Source: Anaerolineae bacterium (GTDB taxonomy: Bacteria; Chloroflexota; Anaerolineae; JAFGEY01). From it: DNA of 64,000 nucleotides. The notes below the pieces were generated by a model, which was not told where the DNA came from, searched no databases, and saw only the letters and a program-made list of their open reading frames with translations. Shown here piece by piece: positions 1 to 8,335 of this stretch. The translations under genes and the position numbers were made by a program. The stretch lies in contig JAFGIE010000243.1 of NCBI GenBank assembly GCA_016929775.1, forward strand, positions 1 to 64,000, written 5' to 3'. Each line of letters starts with the position of its first letter. Positions within the stretch are counted from its first letter, which is position 1.

Positions 1-777
1 ACCTTTGACATGCACGGCACGCTCGGCATCCTCGACGCGCTCGAAGCCGCGCGCGCCCCGGCGATGATCGGCCTGTACAGCGGCATGTTCGACCGCCCTC
101 ACCCGCGCGCCCTGACCAGCCTGGTCCGCGTCCTGGCGGAGGAGGCGAGCGTGCCGGTGTCGATCATCCTCGACCACGGCGCCAGCCACGAGCACTGCAT
201 CCGGGCGCTGCACGCCGGGTTCACCGACCTGATGTACGATGGATCGAGCCTGCCGCTGGAGGAGAACATTGCCGTCACGAGTCAGGTCGTGCGCGCCGCC
301 CACGCCGTCGGCGCAGCGGTGGAGGGGGAGCTGGGGCACGTCGGCGTCGGTCGCACCTACCAGGCGTTCGGCGCGCTGGGCAAGGGCTTCACCGACCCCG
401 ATGCCGTCGTCCGCTACGTGGAGGAGACGGGCGTGGACATGCTCGCGATCGCCATCGGCACGGCGCACGGGCTCTACGACGGCGAGCCGCGCCTGAACCT
501 CGATCTCCTGGGCGAGATCCGCGCGCGGGTCGGCGTGCCCCTGGTGCTGCACGGCGGTTCTGGGCTCTCGGACGGGCAGTTCAGGGCGGCGATCGCCGGC
601 GGGATCTGCAAGGTCAACGTCTTTACCAGCCTCGCCGTCGAGGCGCAGCAGCGCATGGTCGCCCATGCCGCGTCGGGCGGCGCCTCCATGTTCAGCATGG
701 TCACCCAGATCCGCGAGGCGTTCCGCGACCAGTGCGCACACTATGTCGACGTGTTCGGCGCCGCGGGCAGGGCATAG
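1..777 (+). CDS. Class II ketose-bisphosphate aldolase, 5' end outside the window
   Basis: The reading frame is open from base 1, so the N-terminus (probably 20-30 residues) lies outside the window; the first ATG at 10 is internal to the fold. Class II (zinc) aldolase features are in order: LDHG with the first metal His, then EGELGHVG, GTAHG, HGGSGL and KVNVFTS. Members cleave fructose-1,6-bisphosphate, tagatose-1,6-bisphosphate or related ketose phosphates to dihydroxyacetone phosphate plus an aldehyde in the cytoplasm. The exact sugar cannot be read from this part. It is convergent with the phosphodiesterase gene that ends at 802. Family assignment is firm; substrate is open. Confidence 0.85.
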   Translation, partial: TFDMHGTLGILDALEAARAPAMIGLYSGMFDRPHPRALTSLVRVLAEEASVPVSIILDHGASHEHCIRALHAGFTDLMYDGSSLPLEENIAVTSQVVRAAHAVGAAVEGELGHVGVGRTYQAFGALGKGFTDPDAVVRYVEETGVDMLAIAIGTAHGLYDGEPRLNLDLLGEIRARVGVPLVLHGGSGLSDGQFRAAIAGGICKVNVFTSLAVEAQQRMVAHAASGGASMFSMVTQIREAFRDQCAHYVDVFGAAGRA

Positions 778-801
778 ACGCTTGCAGCGCGCCCTCCTCG
801 A

Positions 802-1506
802 TCAGGCGCGCCCCAGTGCGGCGAGGAGCAGGCGCGGGTCGTCGATCGTCATGCCATCCACGCCCGCCTCGATCGCGCCCCGCATCAAGCCGGCGTCGCG
901 CACGCCCCAGGCGCGCACGTACAGGCCCAGGGCGCGCCACGCGGCGACGTTCTCTGCTGTCAAGCCCTGCGCCGCGGGGCAGTACTGGTCCAGCCCAGCC
1001 TCCAGCGCGTGCTGCGCCCCCTCTAGGCCCGCGTCGCGCGACAGGTAGCCGACCGTCGCCTCCGCACACGCCGCCTTGATCCAGCGCACCGCCTCGAACG
1101 AGAAGGAGGTAAAGGTCACCCGTTCGAGCAGGTCGAGCGCACGCACGATCTGCAGCGCGGCGCTCTCGACGCCGGGCTGCTTGATCTCGAGCACGATCCG
1201 CGTGCGCGCGCCGTACGCGCGCAGCATGTCCTCCACCGCCGGCACGCGTTCTCCCGCCCACGCCTCCCCGAACCAACGACCGGCGTCGAGCGCGCGCACG
1301 GTCGCCCACGGCGTGGACTGCACCGGGCCCGACCCGTCCGTGGTGCGGTCCAGCCGCTCGTCGTGCAGCAGGACCAGCACGCCGTCGCTGGTCGCGCGCA
1401 CGTCCGTCTCGATCGCGTCCACCCCCAGCGCCAGGGCGGCGTCAAAGCTCGCGCACGTGTTCTCTGGCGCCAGGGCTGCCGCGCCGCGATGCCCGATCAC
1501 GTCCAT
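802..1506 (-). CDS. Glycerophosphodiester phosphodiesterase (UgpQ-like)
   Basis: A 234-residue cytoplasmic GDPD-family TIM barrel. Visible motifs are GHRGAAALAPENT at the N-terminus (catalytic His and Arg), ETDVRATSDGVLVLLHDE (metal Glu/Asp and second His) and LEIKQ. Such enzymes hydrolyse glycerophosphodiesters to glycerol-3-phosphate and an alcohol. The start at 1506 is chosen because GHRGA normally lies within the first ten residues; the reading frame upstream is unrelated low-complexity sequence. It is last in a minus-strand operon after the aldolase and dehydrogenase genes, 67 bp downstream of the aldolase gene. No signal peptide, so the substrate must be imported. Confidence 0.88.
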   Translation of the reverse strand: MDVIGHRGAAALAPENTCASFDAALALGVDAIETDVRATSDGVLVLLHDERLDRTTDGSGPVQSTPWATVRALDAGRWFGEAWAGERVPAVEDMLRAYGARTRIVLEIKQPGVESAALQIVRALDLLERVTFTSFSFEAVRWIKAACAEATVGYLSRDAGLEGAQHALEAGLDQYCPAAQGLTAENVAAWRALGLYVRAWGVRDAGLMRGAIEAGVDGMTIDDPRLLLAALGRA

Positions 1507-1573
1507 CCTCGCCCACCTTTCGCACAGGCTGCCGCAGCGCCCCGTGCTGCGTGGAGCGCCGCCCGCGGCGCGA

Positions 1574-2338
1574 TCACGCGCCCCGCACCACCCCAAAGAA
1601 GGCCTCTGCCCCCGCAGAGAGCAGCTTGGGCACGTGCGTGTAGGCGTAGAGGCATCCCTGGCGCAGGTAGCCGGCGATCGCCTCCCCGCTCCCCGCCGAG
1701 CCGGGCGCCTTGCCCGCGGCGACGATCGCGGCAAAGGCGCCGCGCATCGCCTCCTGCACCGGCGGCGCGCTCGTCTGTCCCGGGTAGCCCATCGACTGCG
1801 AGAGGTCCGACGGACCTACGAAAAAGACGTCCACCCCCTCGACCGCCAGGATCTCGTCGATGTTGTGCAGCGCTTCCTCTTCCTCCAGCTGCACGCAGAC
1901 CAGCGTCTCCCGGTTCACCCACTCGACGTATTCGCTTGCCGTCACGCCCAGCCCATAGTGCGCCGGTCGGGTGCCCGCCGCGAGGCCCCGGCTTCCCAGC
2001 GGATGATACTTGACCGCAGATACTGCGCGCCGCGCGTCCGCCGCCGTGTTCACGTGCGGCACCTGCACGCCCATCGCGCCCCGGTCCATCACGCGCAGGA
2101 TCGCGTCCTCGCTGTTCCGCCACGGGCGCGCGATCGGCGTCACCCCGCAGCTCTCCGCCGCCATGACCATCAGCTCGACCGTCTCGGGCGTGATCGTCCC
2201 GTGCTCGCAGTCGATCATGACCCAGTCAAAGCCCAGCCGCCCGACCATCTCGACCACCTGCGGAGACGGGATCATCACAGACACGCCAAGCGCAGGCTCG
2301 CCCGCCCGGATCTTGGCCTTCATCCTGTTCTCGCGCAT
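1574..2338 (-). CDS. HpcH/HpaI-family aldolase (2-keto-3-deoxy sugar acid type)
   Basis: A 254-residue class II pyruvate aldolase. Family landmarks are FDWVMIDCEHG, IARPW, DRGAMGVQVPHVNTA, YHPLGSRGLA, CVQLEEEEAL and DVFFVGPSDLSQSMG. The family reversibly cleaves 2-keto-3-deoxy acids to pyruvate plus an aldehyde, or acts on citramalyl-type substrates. The ATG at 2338 is preceded by a strong AAGGAGTGATGG ribosome site and sits 3 bp after the dehydrogenase stop, so the two are co-translated. The pairing with a 3-hydroxyacid dehydrogenase suggests sugar-acid catabolism; the actual substrate is not deducible. Confidence 0.9.
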   Translation of the reverse strand: MRENRMKAKIRAGEPALGVSVMIPSPQVVEMVGRLGFDWVMIDCEHGTITPETVELMVMAAESCGVTPIARPWRNSEDAILRVMDRGAMGVQVPHVNTAADARRAVSAVKYHPLGSRGLAAGTRPAHYGLGVTASEYVEWVNRETLVCVQLEEEEALHNIDEILAVEGVDVFFVGPSDLSQSMGYPGQTSAPPVQEAMRGAFAAIVAAGKAPGSAGSGEAIAGYLRQGCLYAYTHVPKLLSAGAEAFFGVVRGA

Positions 2339-2341
2339 CCA

Positions 2342-3244
2342 TCACTCCTTCAGCCGTTCATCCACGAACGCGATCACGTCGCTCACCCGATCGGGCTTGT
2401 CCGGGAATGCCTCGTCCAGGCCCAGTGTCCGCGAGCGCCGGAACAAGTCCACCGTCGCCGCCGTGACGACCGGGTCGAGGCCCAGGTCACGCAGCGTCTC
2501 CTCGACCTGCACCATCTCGTGGTAGCGCCGCTCGTACGCCACGGCGTGGGTCTGCACCCAGTTCGCCGCCAGCCGATCAAAGGGCGCCTTTGCCGTCATC
2601 TCCCTCAGCTCCTCCCACAGCTCGCCCTCCATCCCAGCGCGGCGCGCTGCGACCAGGAACTCGATCAACAGCGCTTCGAGGCCCTTGGACAGGACGCTGC
2701 GCAGCATCTTGAACATCGAGGCGCGTCCCACCTCCTCGCTGTAGAACGCGGCGTTCAAGCCGACCTGGCGCAGCACAGCCGCTGCCTGTCCGGCGCGCGC
2801 GCCGCCGAGCAGGATCCGCGTCTCCGCGCCCGTCGCGCCGACTGCGCCCATGATCGCGCCCTCGACGTACGCCGCCCCCGAGGGCGCGATCAGCTCGCCG
2901 ATCGCGATCTTGACCTGCGGCGCCGTCGAGTTCAGGTCGACGAAGGTCTGCCCCGGGCTGAGGTACGCCGCCCACGTCCGGGCGATCTCGACCGCGACCT
3001 GGGTCGCCGCCGTCGAGAGCACATAGTCTGCGCTGGACGCCACCTCTGCGCAGGACGCAAAGCGGACCTGGCTCTCGCCGGCGCGCCGCCGCAGCGTCTC
3101 CAGCCCTCCCTCCTCCTCCAACAGGACGTCGTAGGCAAACACCTCGACGCCGCGCGCCGCCATCGGGCGCGCAAAGGTCGAGGCTACAGCCCCAAAGCCG
3201 ATGAACCCGATCCGTGGACCGGCTGCCGGTGATTCCACTCTCAA
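2342..3244 (-). CDS. NAD(P)-dependent 3-hydroxyacid dehydrogenase (6PGDH/HIBADH superfamily, DUF1932 C-terminus)
   Basis: The N-terminal Rossmann motif IGFIGFGAVAS starts about ten residues in; the C-terminal half, with conserved Lys in FKMLRSVLSKG, matches the DUF1932-type helical domain of the beta-hydroxyacid dehydrogenases (the group containing L-threonate and 3-hydroxyisobutyrate dehydrogenases). About 300 residues. I chose the TTG at 3244 because GGGGAGGG lies 5 nt before it; the upstream GTG at 3277 has no ribosome site, and a GTG at 3238 is the alternative. First gene of the operon with the HpcH aldolase and GDPD. Substrate is inferred only broadly as a sugar acid. Confidence 0.85.
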   Translation of the reverse strand: MRVESPAAGPRIGFIGFGAVASTFARPMAARGVEVFAYDVLLEEEGGLETLRRRAGESQVRFASCAEVASSADYVLSTAATQVAVEIARTWAAYLSPGQTFVDLNSTAPQVKIAIGELIAPSGAAYVEGAIMGAVGATGAETRILLGGARAGQAAAVLRQVGLNAAFYSEEVGRASMFKMLRSVLSKGLEALLIEFLVAARRAGMEGELWEELREMTAKAPFDRLAANWVQTHAVAYERRYHEMVQVEETLRDLGLDPVVTAATVDLFRRSRTLGLDEAFPDKPDRVSDVIAFVDERLKE

Positions 3245-3336
3245 TGCTGCCCTCCCCTCGATGCCGCGCCGCCTCACGACGATGGTCTACCCAACAGCGC
3301 GCCCTGCGCTTGAAGGGGCGCCAGCGCGCGAGGGGC

Positions 3337-3365
3337 ATTCTACCCCATGCAGCTGTGCCGCGCAA
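3337..3365 (-). promoter_or_regulatory. Promoter for the dehydrogenase-aldolase-GDPD operon
   Basis: On the minus strand TTGCGC (3365-3360) and TAGAAT (3342-3337) are separated by 17 nt, leaving a leader of about 85 nt to the TTG at 3244. Read directly from sequence; activity is inferred. Confidence 0.55.
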
Positions 3366-3384
3366 GCCCCCTCGCACACAGCGA

Positions 3385-3414
3385 CAGGTCCAGCCGGCGT
3401 ACCGGCTGGACCTG
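3385..3414 (-). terminator. Perfect 13-bp hairpin after the alpha/beta hydrolase gene
   Basis: CAGGTCCAGCCGG and its exact complement flank a 4-nt loop. It lies 34 bp after the hydrolase stop and just upstream of the promoter of the next minus-strand operon. There is no T run on either side, so if it terminates it does so by stem strength or with a factor. Confidence 0.6.
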
Positions 3415-3447
3415 TTGGCCTGACCGTTCTGGTCGCGTCAGCTGGGA

Positions 3448-4707
3448 CTAGGGACCCATCGCCGTCTGTAGGGCGCCTAGCGCCCACTTGAACTCGTCCT
3501 CGTTGAACACACAGTGCCCATACTGCGTCTCGTATGCGAACGGGTAGGTGATATACATCCCACTCGCAGCGGCGCGGATCGCGTACTCAGCCTCGTGCCA
3601 GCAGGGCACCGCCGGGTCGAGCGGATTGTGCAGCGTCACCAGTGGGCGCTCCAACTCGCCCGTCGGTTCGTACGCGCGCCGCACGTAGGCGAACGCCCGC
3701 CCCTTGCCGTCGATGCGCTCTACAGCCGCATTCAGCAGCACATCGTTCGCCGAACCGGTGTACCACGTGTCCTCGTTGTTGTACGGCATGCCCCCTGCCG
3801 TCGCGACCATGTCAGGCGTGCCGAACACGTTATAGTACAGCACCTGGAGCGTCGACTGACCGATGGTCAGCGGATCGCCCAGTTGGGGCAGCCGTGTCAC
3901 GTTGAGGAGTTGCGCGGTTGCAGCAGGAGCGCTTTGCAGCGCATAGGGCACCCCTCTCGGGTCCATCGGGTTCGCATAGATGCTCCACGACTGGTAGGCG
4001 TCGGGAGGAACGTCCGCCGCCCCAAAGGAGGGCAGACCCGACGTCGGGTCCGGCGCCCGAAAGACCGATGGGAAAAGCGCATCGAACACGACCCGAAAGT
4101 CTGCCAGGTACTCGATCTGCATCGGCATCCCGCCGATCGGCCCGCACAGCGCCAAGCCCCCGTCATAGATGCCCGGATACTTTTCCACCATCAGGGTCGT
4201 GATCAGTCCCCCCTCCGACGCGCCGACAATGATCACCCTCTTGAGCATCCCGGCATTCGGCAGCACCTTGGTCTTAAAGTACCGCACCAGCTCGTTCAGG
4301 TCCTTCTCCGCTTCCCCCACCGCATAGCCATTCTTGCTATAGCTGGTCGTGGCAAAGGCATAGCCCTGGCTCAGGAAAAAGGTGACCGGCGACGCGCCTT
4401 CCACGGTCGCGTCCGAGAGCTCGCCTGCAGGTAGGGCCAACCCCTCGTAGGGCGACACGTAGCCGTGGGCATAGACGACGAGCTGACCGTTCCACGCTGG
4501 GAATGGAGCGCCGGGCACATCTGGCTTGCAGACCAGGATCGTCTGCTCGCCTAGCTGTCCCTGCTCGCAGACCGGATACGGGGGCCACGGGGGATCGGCT
4601 GCGCCTGCCTCCGCGGGCAGGCCAACCGTCAGCGCACACACGATCCAGAGCAACGAGATCGCAAACAACGCCCTACGAACACGAGACGTTCGCACCTTGG
4701 TGGACAT
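3448..4707 (-). CDS. Secreted alpha/beta hydrolase
   Basis: A 419-residue protein with a typical signal peptide (basic MSTKVRTSRVRR, then a hydrophobic stretch to about residue 36 ending AGA-A). The nucleophile elbow is GASEGG, preceded by a beta strand (RVIIVG); an oxyanion-side HGY follows VVYA early on, and a plausible catalytic His is in YGHCVF near the C-terminus. It fits the large serine esterase/peptidase fold acting outside the membrane; the substrate is unknown. The ATG at 4707 has GGAGAG 8 nt upstream. It follows the sulfatase gene on the same strand after 264 bp, so it may have its own promoter. Confidence 0.75.
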   Translation of the reverse strand: MSTKVRTSRVRRALFAISLLWIVCALTVGLPAEAGAADPPWPPYPVCEQGQLGEQTILVCKPDVPGAPFPAWNGQLVVYAHGYVSPYEGLALPAGELSDATVEGASPVTFFLSQGYAFATTSYSKNGYAVGEAEKDLNELVRYFKTKVLPNAGMLKRVIIVGASEGGLITTLMVEKYPGIYDGGLALCGPIGGMPMQIEYLADFRVVFDALFPSVFRAPDPTSGLPSFGAADVPPDAYQSWSIYANPMDPRGVPYALQSAPAATAQLLNVTRLPQLGDPLTIGQSTLQVLYYNVFGTPDMVATAGGMPYNNEDTWYTGSANDVLLNAAVERIDGKGRAFAYVRRAYEPTGELERPLVTLHNPLDPAVPCWHEAEYAIRAAASGMYITYPFAYETQYGHCVFNEDEFKWALGALQTAMGP

Positions 4708-4971
4708 TTCGCTTCTCTCCTTCCTCTATGGGAACAGCCAGTCAACGTCAAGTACGCGCCGACGCAACGCACTCGTCGCCAATGCCGAGGATGGTAGCAT
4801 ACAGCTCGCAGGGGTTCGTGGGGCGGCAACAGGCGATGGCCCACCAGGGGAATCGGGCGGCACTGCACCTCCATTGTACCACAAGAAGGTATCGGTTGGG
4901 TATCGAAGACCCTAGAGATACCCCGACCCTGGGTTGTCGCCGCGCGTGTCCAGCTCGCCGTGCGCCTGGCG

Positions 4972-6474
4972 CTACAGCCCCGGGTTCTTGGGACGGTCGC
5001 CGAGGTAGTGCCAGTCCCCTGCCCAGGCCCGGCGCCCCTTGCCCGCCGGACCTGCCAGGCCCAGCTGTCCCTTGCCAGTGACGCCCTCGTGCGTCCCGTC
5101 CAGTGCGGGGTCGACGTAGCGCACGAACCACGCCTCGAGGCCCGCCTTGAGGTCGCGCACCACGCCTTGCCGCGCCCCGTCGTCTACCAGGTTGACCCGT
5201 TCCTCCGGGTCGTTCAGCAGGTCGTACAGCTCGTGCGGCCCATAGGGGTAGCGGTGCACGTACTTCCACTCTCGCGTGCGGATCATCCGCACCGGGCCAT
5301 ACTCGTCCAGCACGGCATGCTCCCCCGCTCCCCGCTCGTCCAGGACGACGACTGCCTCGCGACGGGGCAGGGGTTCGCCGCGCAGCAGCGGCGCGAAGGA
5401 TCGCCCCGGCAGCCGTTCTGCCTCCGGGACCTCGTACCCCAGGCAGTCGAGCAGCGTCGGCAGCCAGTCATACTGGCTCAGCATCTCGCCGCACACGATC
5501 CCACGCGGCGCGTGCCTGGGCCACGAGATCAGCGCCGGCACCTTGACCGACGTGTCGTACATGTTTTGGGGAAAGGTCCCATTGCCCTTGCCGTAGATGC
5601 CGTGGTGTCCCATGTTCATGCCATTGTCGCTCATGAACACGAGCAGCGTGTTCTCGCGGGCGCCCCGCGCCTCGAGCCAGTCGACGATCCGGCCCACGCC
5701 CGCATCCATCGCCGTCGTCGCCGCATAGTAGCCGCTCAAGAGCGCCCGGCGGCTCTGCTCGTCGTACCCGTAGGGCGCGCTGTTCACCTGCCAGGGATGC
5801 ATCGGCTCTCGCGGCACCGAGTCAAAGGGACACGCGTCATAGTACGCGTCATACAGCTCCCGCGGGTGGTTCGCCCGGTCCCACGGGCTGTGTGGCGCGG
5901 TATAGTGCACGTTCAGGCACCAGGGCGCCCTGCCGCCTCCCTGCCCCTCCAGGAAGCGCAGCGCGTTTTCCGTGATCGCGTCGGTCACATAGCGCGGCTC
6001 CTCGTACACCTCGCCATCGTGGACCATCGGCGCGCCATAGTATGGCCCGCCCCCCTTGGCGTGCACCTCCCAGTAGGAGAAGCCCTTTTGCGCGTGGTGC
6101 GAATCGCCCATGTGCCACTTGCCGCTGATCCCGCACACATAGCCGTGCGCCGCCAGCACGTCGGTGTAGCCGATCTGCCCCCTCAGGTACTCGACCAGGT
6201 AGCCCTCGCGATCGGGCTCGACCGTCGAGTTCCCTGCGCGCAGCCAGTCGTGTATCCCGTGCTGCGACGGGATGCGCCCGGTCAGGATCGACGCGCGCGC
6301 CGGCGAGCAAACGGGCGAGGTACAGAAAAACCGCTCAAACCGGATCCCCTGCGCGGCGATCCGGTCGAGGTTGGGCGTGCGGATCTCGCTGTTCCCCGCG
6401 CAGCCCATCCCCCAGTAGCCCAGGTCATCGACCAGGATAAAGAGCACGTTCGGACGTTCCCGATCTGTGGTCAT
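4972..6474 (-). CDS. Sulfatase, Cys-type (formylglycine-dependent)
   Basis: A 500-residue type I sulfatase. NVLFILVDDLG gives the metal-binding Asp pair; the activation site CSPAR starts at Cys56, so the catalytic formylglycine would come from Cys; GKWHMG follows, and FMSDNGMNMGHHG supplies the C-terminal metal Asp/Asn. Start at 6474 has AGGAGG upstream and puts NVLFI at residue 9. There is no obvious signal peptide, unlike many exported sulfatases. It hydrolyses a sulfate ester or, in related enzymes, a phosphonate ester; the substrate is unknown. No formylglycine-generating enzyme or anSME gene is seen in this window. Confidence 0.92.
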   Translation of the reverse strand: MTTDRERPNVLFILVDDLGYWGMGCAGNSEIRTPNLDRIAAQGIRFERFFCTSPVCSPARASILTGRIPSQHGIHDWLRAGNSTVEPDREGYLVEYLRGQIGYTDVLAAHGYVCGISGKWHMGDSHHAQKGFSYWEVHAKGGGPYYGAPMVHDGEVYEEPRYVTDAITENALRFLEGQGGGRAPWCLNVHYTAPHSPWDRANHPRELYDAYYDACPFDSVPREPMHPWQVNSAPYGYDEQSRRALLSGYYAATTAMDAGVGRIVDWLEARGARENTLLVFMSDNGMNMGHHGIYGKGNGTFPQNMYDTSVKVPALISWPRHAPRGIVCGEMLSQYDWLPTLLDCLGYEVPEAERLPGRSFAPLLRGEPLPRREAVVVLDERGAGEHAVLDEYGPVRMIRTREWKYVHRYPYGPHELYDLLNDPEERVNLVDDGARQGVVRDLKAGLEAWFVRYVDPALDGTHEGVTGKGQLGLAGPAGKGRRAWAGDWHYLGDRPKNPGL

Positions 6475-6624
6475 CCCGCCTCCTCTTCTTGCGCAGTGCG
6501 GCTGCGCCCGCAGTCCACGCATCGCGGCGCACAGCCCGCCCACACCGACGGCGCACCGGTCTTCCTCAACAGCATACCACCCTGACCGGGATTCGTCAAG
6601 GCTGAGCAGCCGTGGGGGTCTCCT

Positions 6625-6653
6625 TTGCGTGCAGTGCGGCGCAGTGCTATAAT
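6625..6653 (+). promoter_or_regulatory. Promoter for the 527-residue protein gene
   Basis: TTGCGT (6625-6630) and a perfect TATAAT (6648-6653) are 17 nt apart, about 48 nt before the ATG at 6708. Direct reading; sigma-70 type. Confidence 0.75.
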
Positions 6654-6707
6654 GCCCTCGCCGCAGCCTGACAGATCTGTCCCGAGCACCTACGCGAGGA
6701 GACCGGC

Positions 6708-8291
6708 ATGCGCCCTATGCGTCCCGAGGATTGGGAGACCACCCCGATCGAGGTGGGTCGCTACTCGAACGATCGCCCACTCGCCGGCTTTCAGCGCGCC
6801 GACGGGCTGGGCGGCAACCCACTCAGCCCTGCCGAGCCTGGCGAGCGCTTTGAAGAGAGCCTGAGCGCAGCGCTTGCCGCGCTCTGTGCCCGCTACCCGC
6901 ACGTGCGCGCCGCGCGCTACTTCCTGCGCATGCCCTATTGGCACGGGGTATCGGTGCCCCCACCGGCGGACTATGCGTTCGTCCCCGCGCCCGAGCCGCT
7001 GGTCACCACGTCGGTCACCGTACTGACCGTCCCAAGAACAGAGCTGCGTTCTGCCCACGCCGGGTACCACTACCGGGCGCGCACGTTGCCCACGCTGCGG
7101 CAGCGCCTTGCCCAGCGCTCGTTCCGCGGCTTGATCGGCAACCTCGGGTTCTACATGACGGAGGGCCTGATCGGGCACAAGTTCCCGTGGTCGCACGGGC
7201 GCCGCTACCCCGCCTACCCCCTCCCGCCCATGCCCGCCTACCTCGGGTTCCACATGCACCGCGATGCCGAGAGCGGCGAGGTGTGGGGCAGCCTGCCTGG
7301 CGCCCATCCGGGTGCGCTGGGCATCCGCATCGACGGCACGGTCGACTTGATCCCGCATCTCGGCATCGCACGCGTCGACGTCGTCCTCCCCGGCGTGCGC
7401 ATGCGCGTCGACGCGATCGACGATCCCCTTGCCGTAGACGCCGACGTCGCCGCCTATACGCCGGCATGCCGTACGCCCGAGATCGACGCCCTGATTGCCG
7501 AGGTGGAGGGGCAGAGGGAGGGCGCCGAGCGTTGGCAGCACTACGCCCCCACGGTCCCGCTCCCCGACGCGCGCGACCGGGTGCACCTCTTTGTCGCCAA
7601 CCAGGGCGATGGGCGCCATGCGGTCGCCTACATCGCCGCGGTCTGGGAGGGCGCGGCGCCGCTGCCCTCCTTTGGCGCCGTGCTCTCCGTCAAGCGTGCG
7701 CACTTTCAAAAGCTGCTGGGCGCCCCCGCCGCATTCGCAGAGCGGCACGTGGGCGTCCCGCTCCAGATCGTGCCCGTTGGGGACACGCCCTTTCACGAGT
7801 ACGCCACGCTGCTGGGCGGGCTCGTCCCCGCCGTGGTCGACGGCGCGCACATTTGCACTGCCGACAATGTGCCCGAGTGCCTGCGGCAGCTGACCGAGCA
7901 CGGCAACGCCATCTCCCCCATCGCCCAGGCGAGCAAGGAGAGCCGCAACTACCACCCCCACGTGCGCGAGCCCGCGGGCCTGGTGGTGCAGACCGCACGC
8001 AGTCTGGGCTGGGTGCTCCTCGACGGGCGGCACGAGCACACCATCGGGGCGAGCGCGATCGACGCCTGCCAGATCCTGCGCCAGCTCGAGCAGCACGGCG
8101 CCTTTGACGGTCCGCTTACGCAGGCGTTGTTCATCGACGGTGGGTCAGGGCTAAAAGTGTATGACGTCCAGAGCGATGGCGCGCAGACCGAGCTGCGCTT
8201 GCTCAACCGCGTAGCCGCGGGCGCTCGGAATGGACCGGGACGCGATCCCGATGGCCTGAACCTGTATAGCACGTTGGCCCTGGCGCTCTAG
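6708..8291 (+). CDS. Uncharacterised protein with C-terminal phosphodiester-glycosidase-like segment
   Basis: A 527-residue soluble-looking protein with no signal peptide; GAGGAG precedes the ATG. I do not recognise the first 400 residues. The last 110 contain LLDGR, an IGAS turn, and ALFIDGGSGLKVY, which resembles the DGGG signature and spacing of the NAGPA (phosphodiester glycosidase) domain; this is pattern similarity only. It has its own promoter and is followed after 44 bp by the mannonate-dehydratase-like gene, so the pair may act in one sugar pathway. The gene is real by codon structure and by its promoter and ribosome site; function is unassigned. Confidence 0.7.
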   Translation: MRPMRPEDWETTPIEVGRYSNDRPLAGFQRADGLGGNPLSPAEPGERFEESLSAALAALCARYPHVRAARYFLRMPYWHGVSVPPPADYAFVPAPEPLVTTSVTVLTVPRTELRSAHAGYHYRARTLPTLRQRLAQRSFRGLIGNLGFYMTEGLIGHKFPWSHGRRYPAYPLPPMPAYLGFHMHRDAESGEVWGSLPGAHPGALGIRIDGTVDLIPHLGIARVDVVLPGVRMRVDAIDDPLAVDADVAAYTPACRTPEIDALIAEVEGQREGAERWQHYAPTVPLPDARDRVHLFVANQGDGRHAVAYIAAVWEGAAPLPSFGAVLSVKRAHFQKLLGAPAAFAERHVGVPLQIVPVGDTPFHEYATLLGGLVPAVVDGAHICTADNVPECLRQLTEHGNAISPIAQASKESRNYHPHVREPAGLVVQTARSLGWVLLDGRHEHTIGASAIDACQILRQLEQHGAFDGPLTQALFIDGGSGLKVYDVQSDGAQTELRLLNRVAAGARNGPGRDPDGLNLYSTLALAL

Positions 8292-8335
8292 CCGCGTCAC
8301 GGGTCGGCGCATCCCGATCGGTGGAGGGGACTCGT

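Noticed and set aside
1076..3232. Plus-strand 718-codon open frame
   Set aside because: Lies antisense to the dehydrogenase, aldolase and GDPD genes; His/Arg-rich, no homology, a product of high GC content.
4873..4902. Promoter for the alpha/beta hydrolase
   Set aside because: TACAAT is present on the minus strand but no acceptable -35 box lies 16-18 nt upstream.
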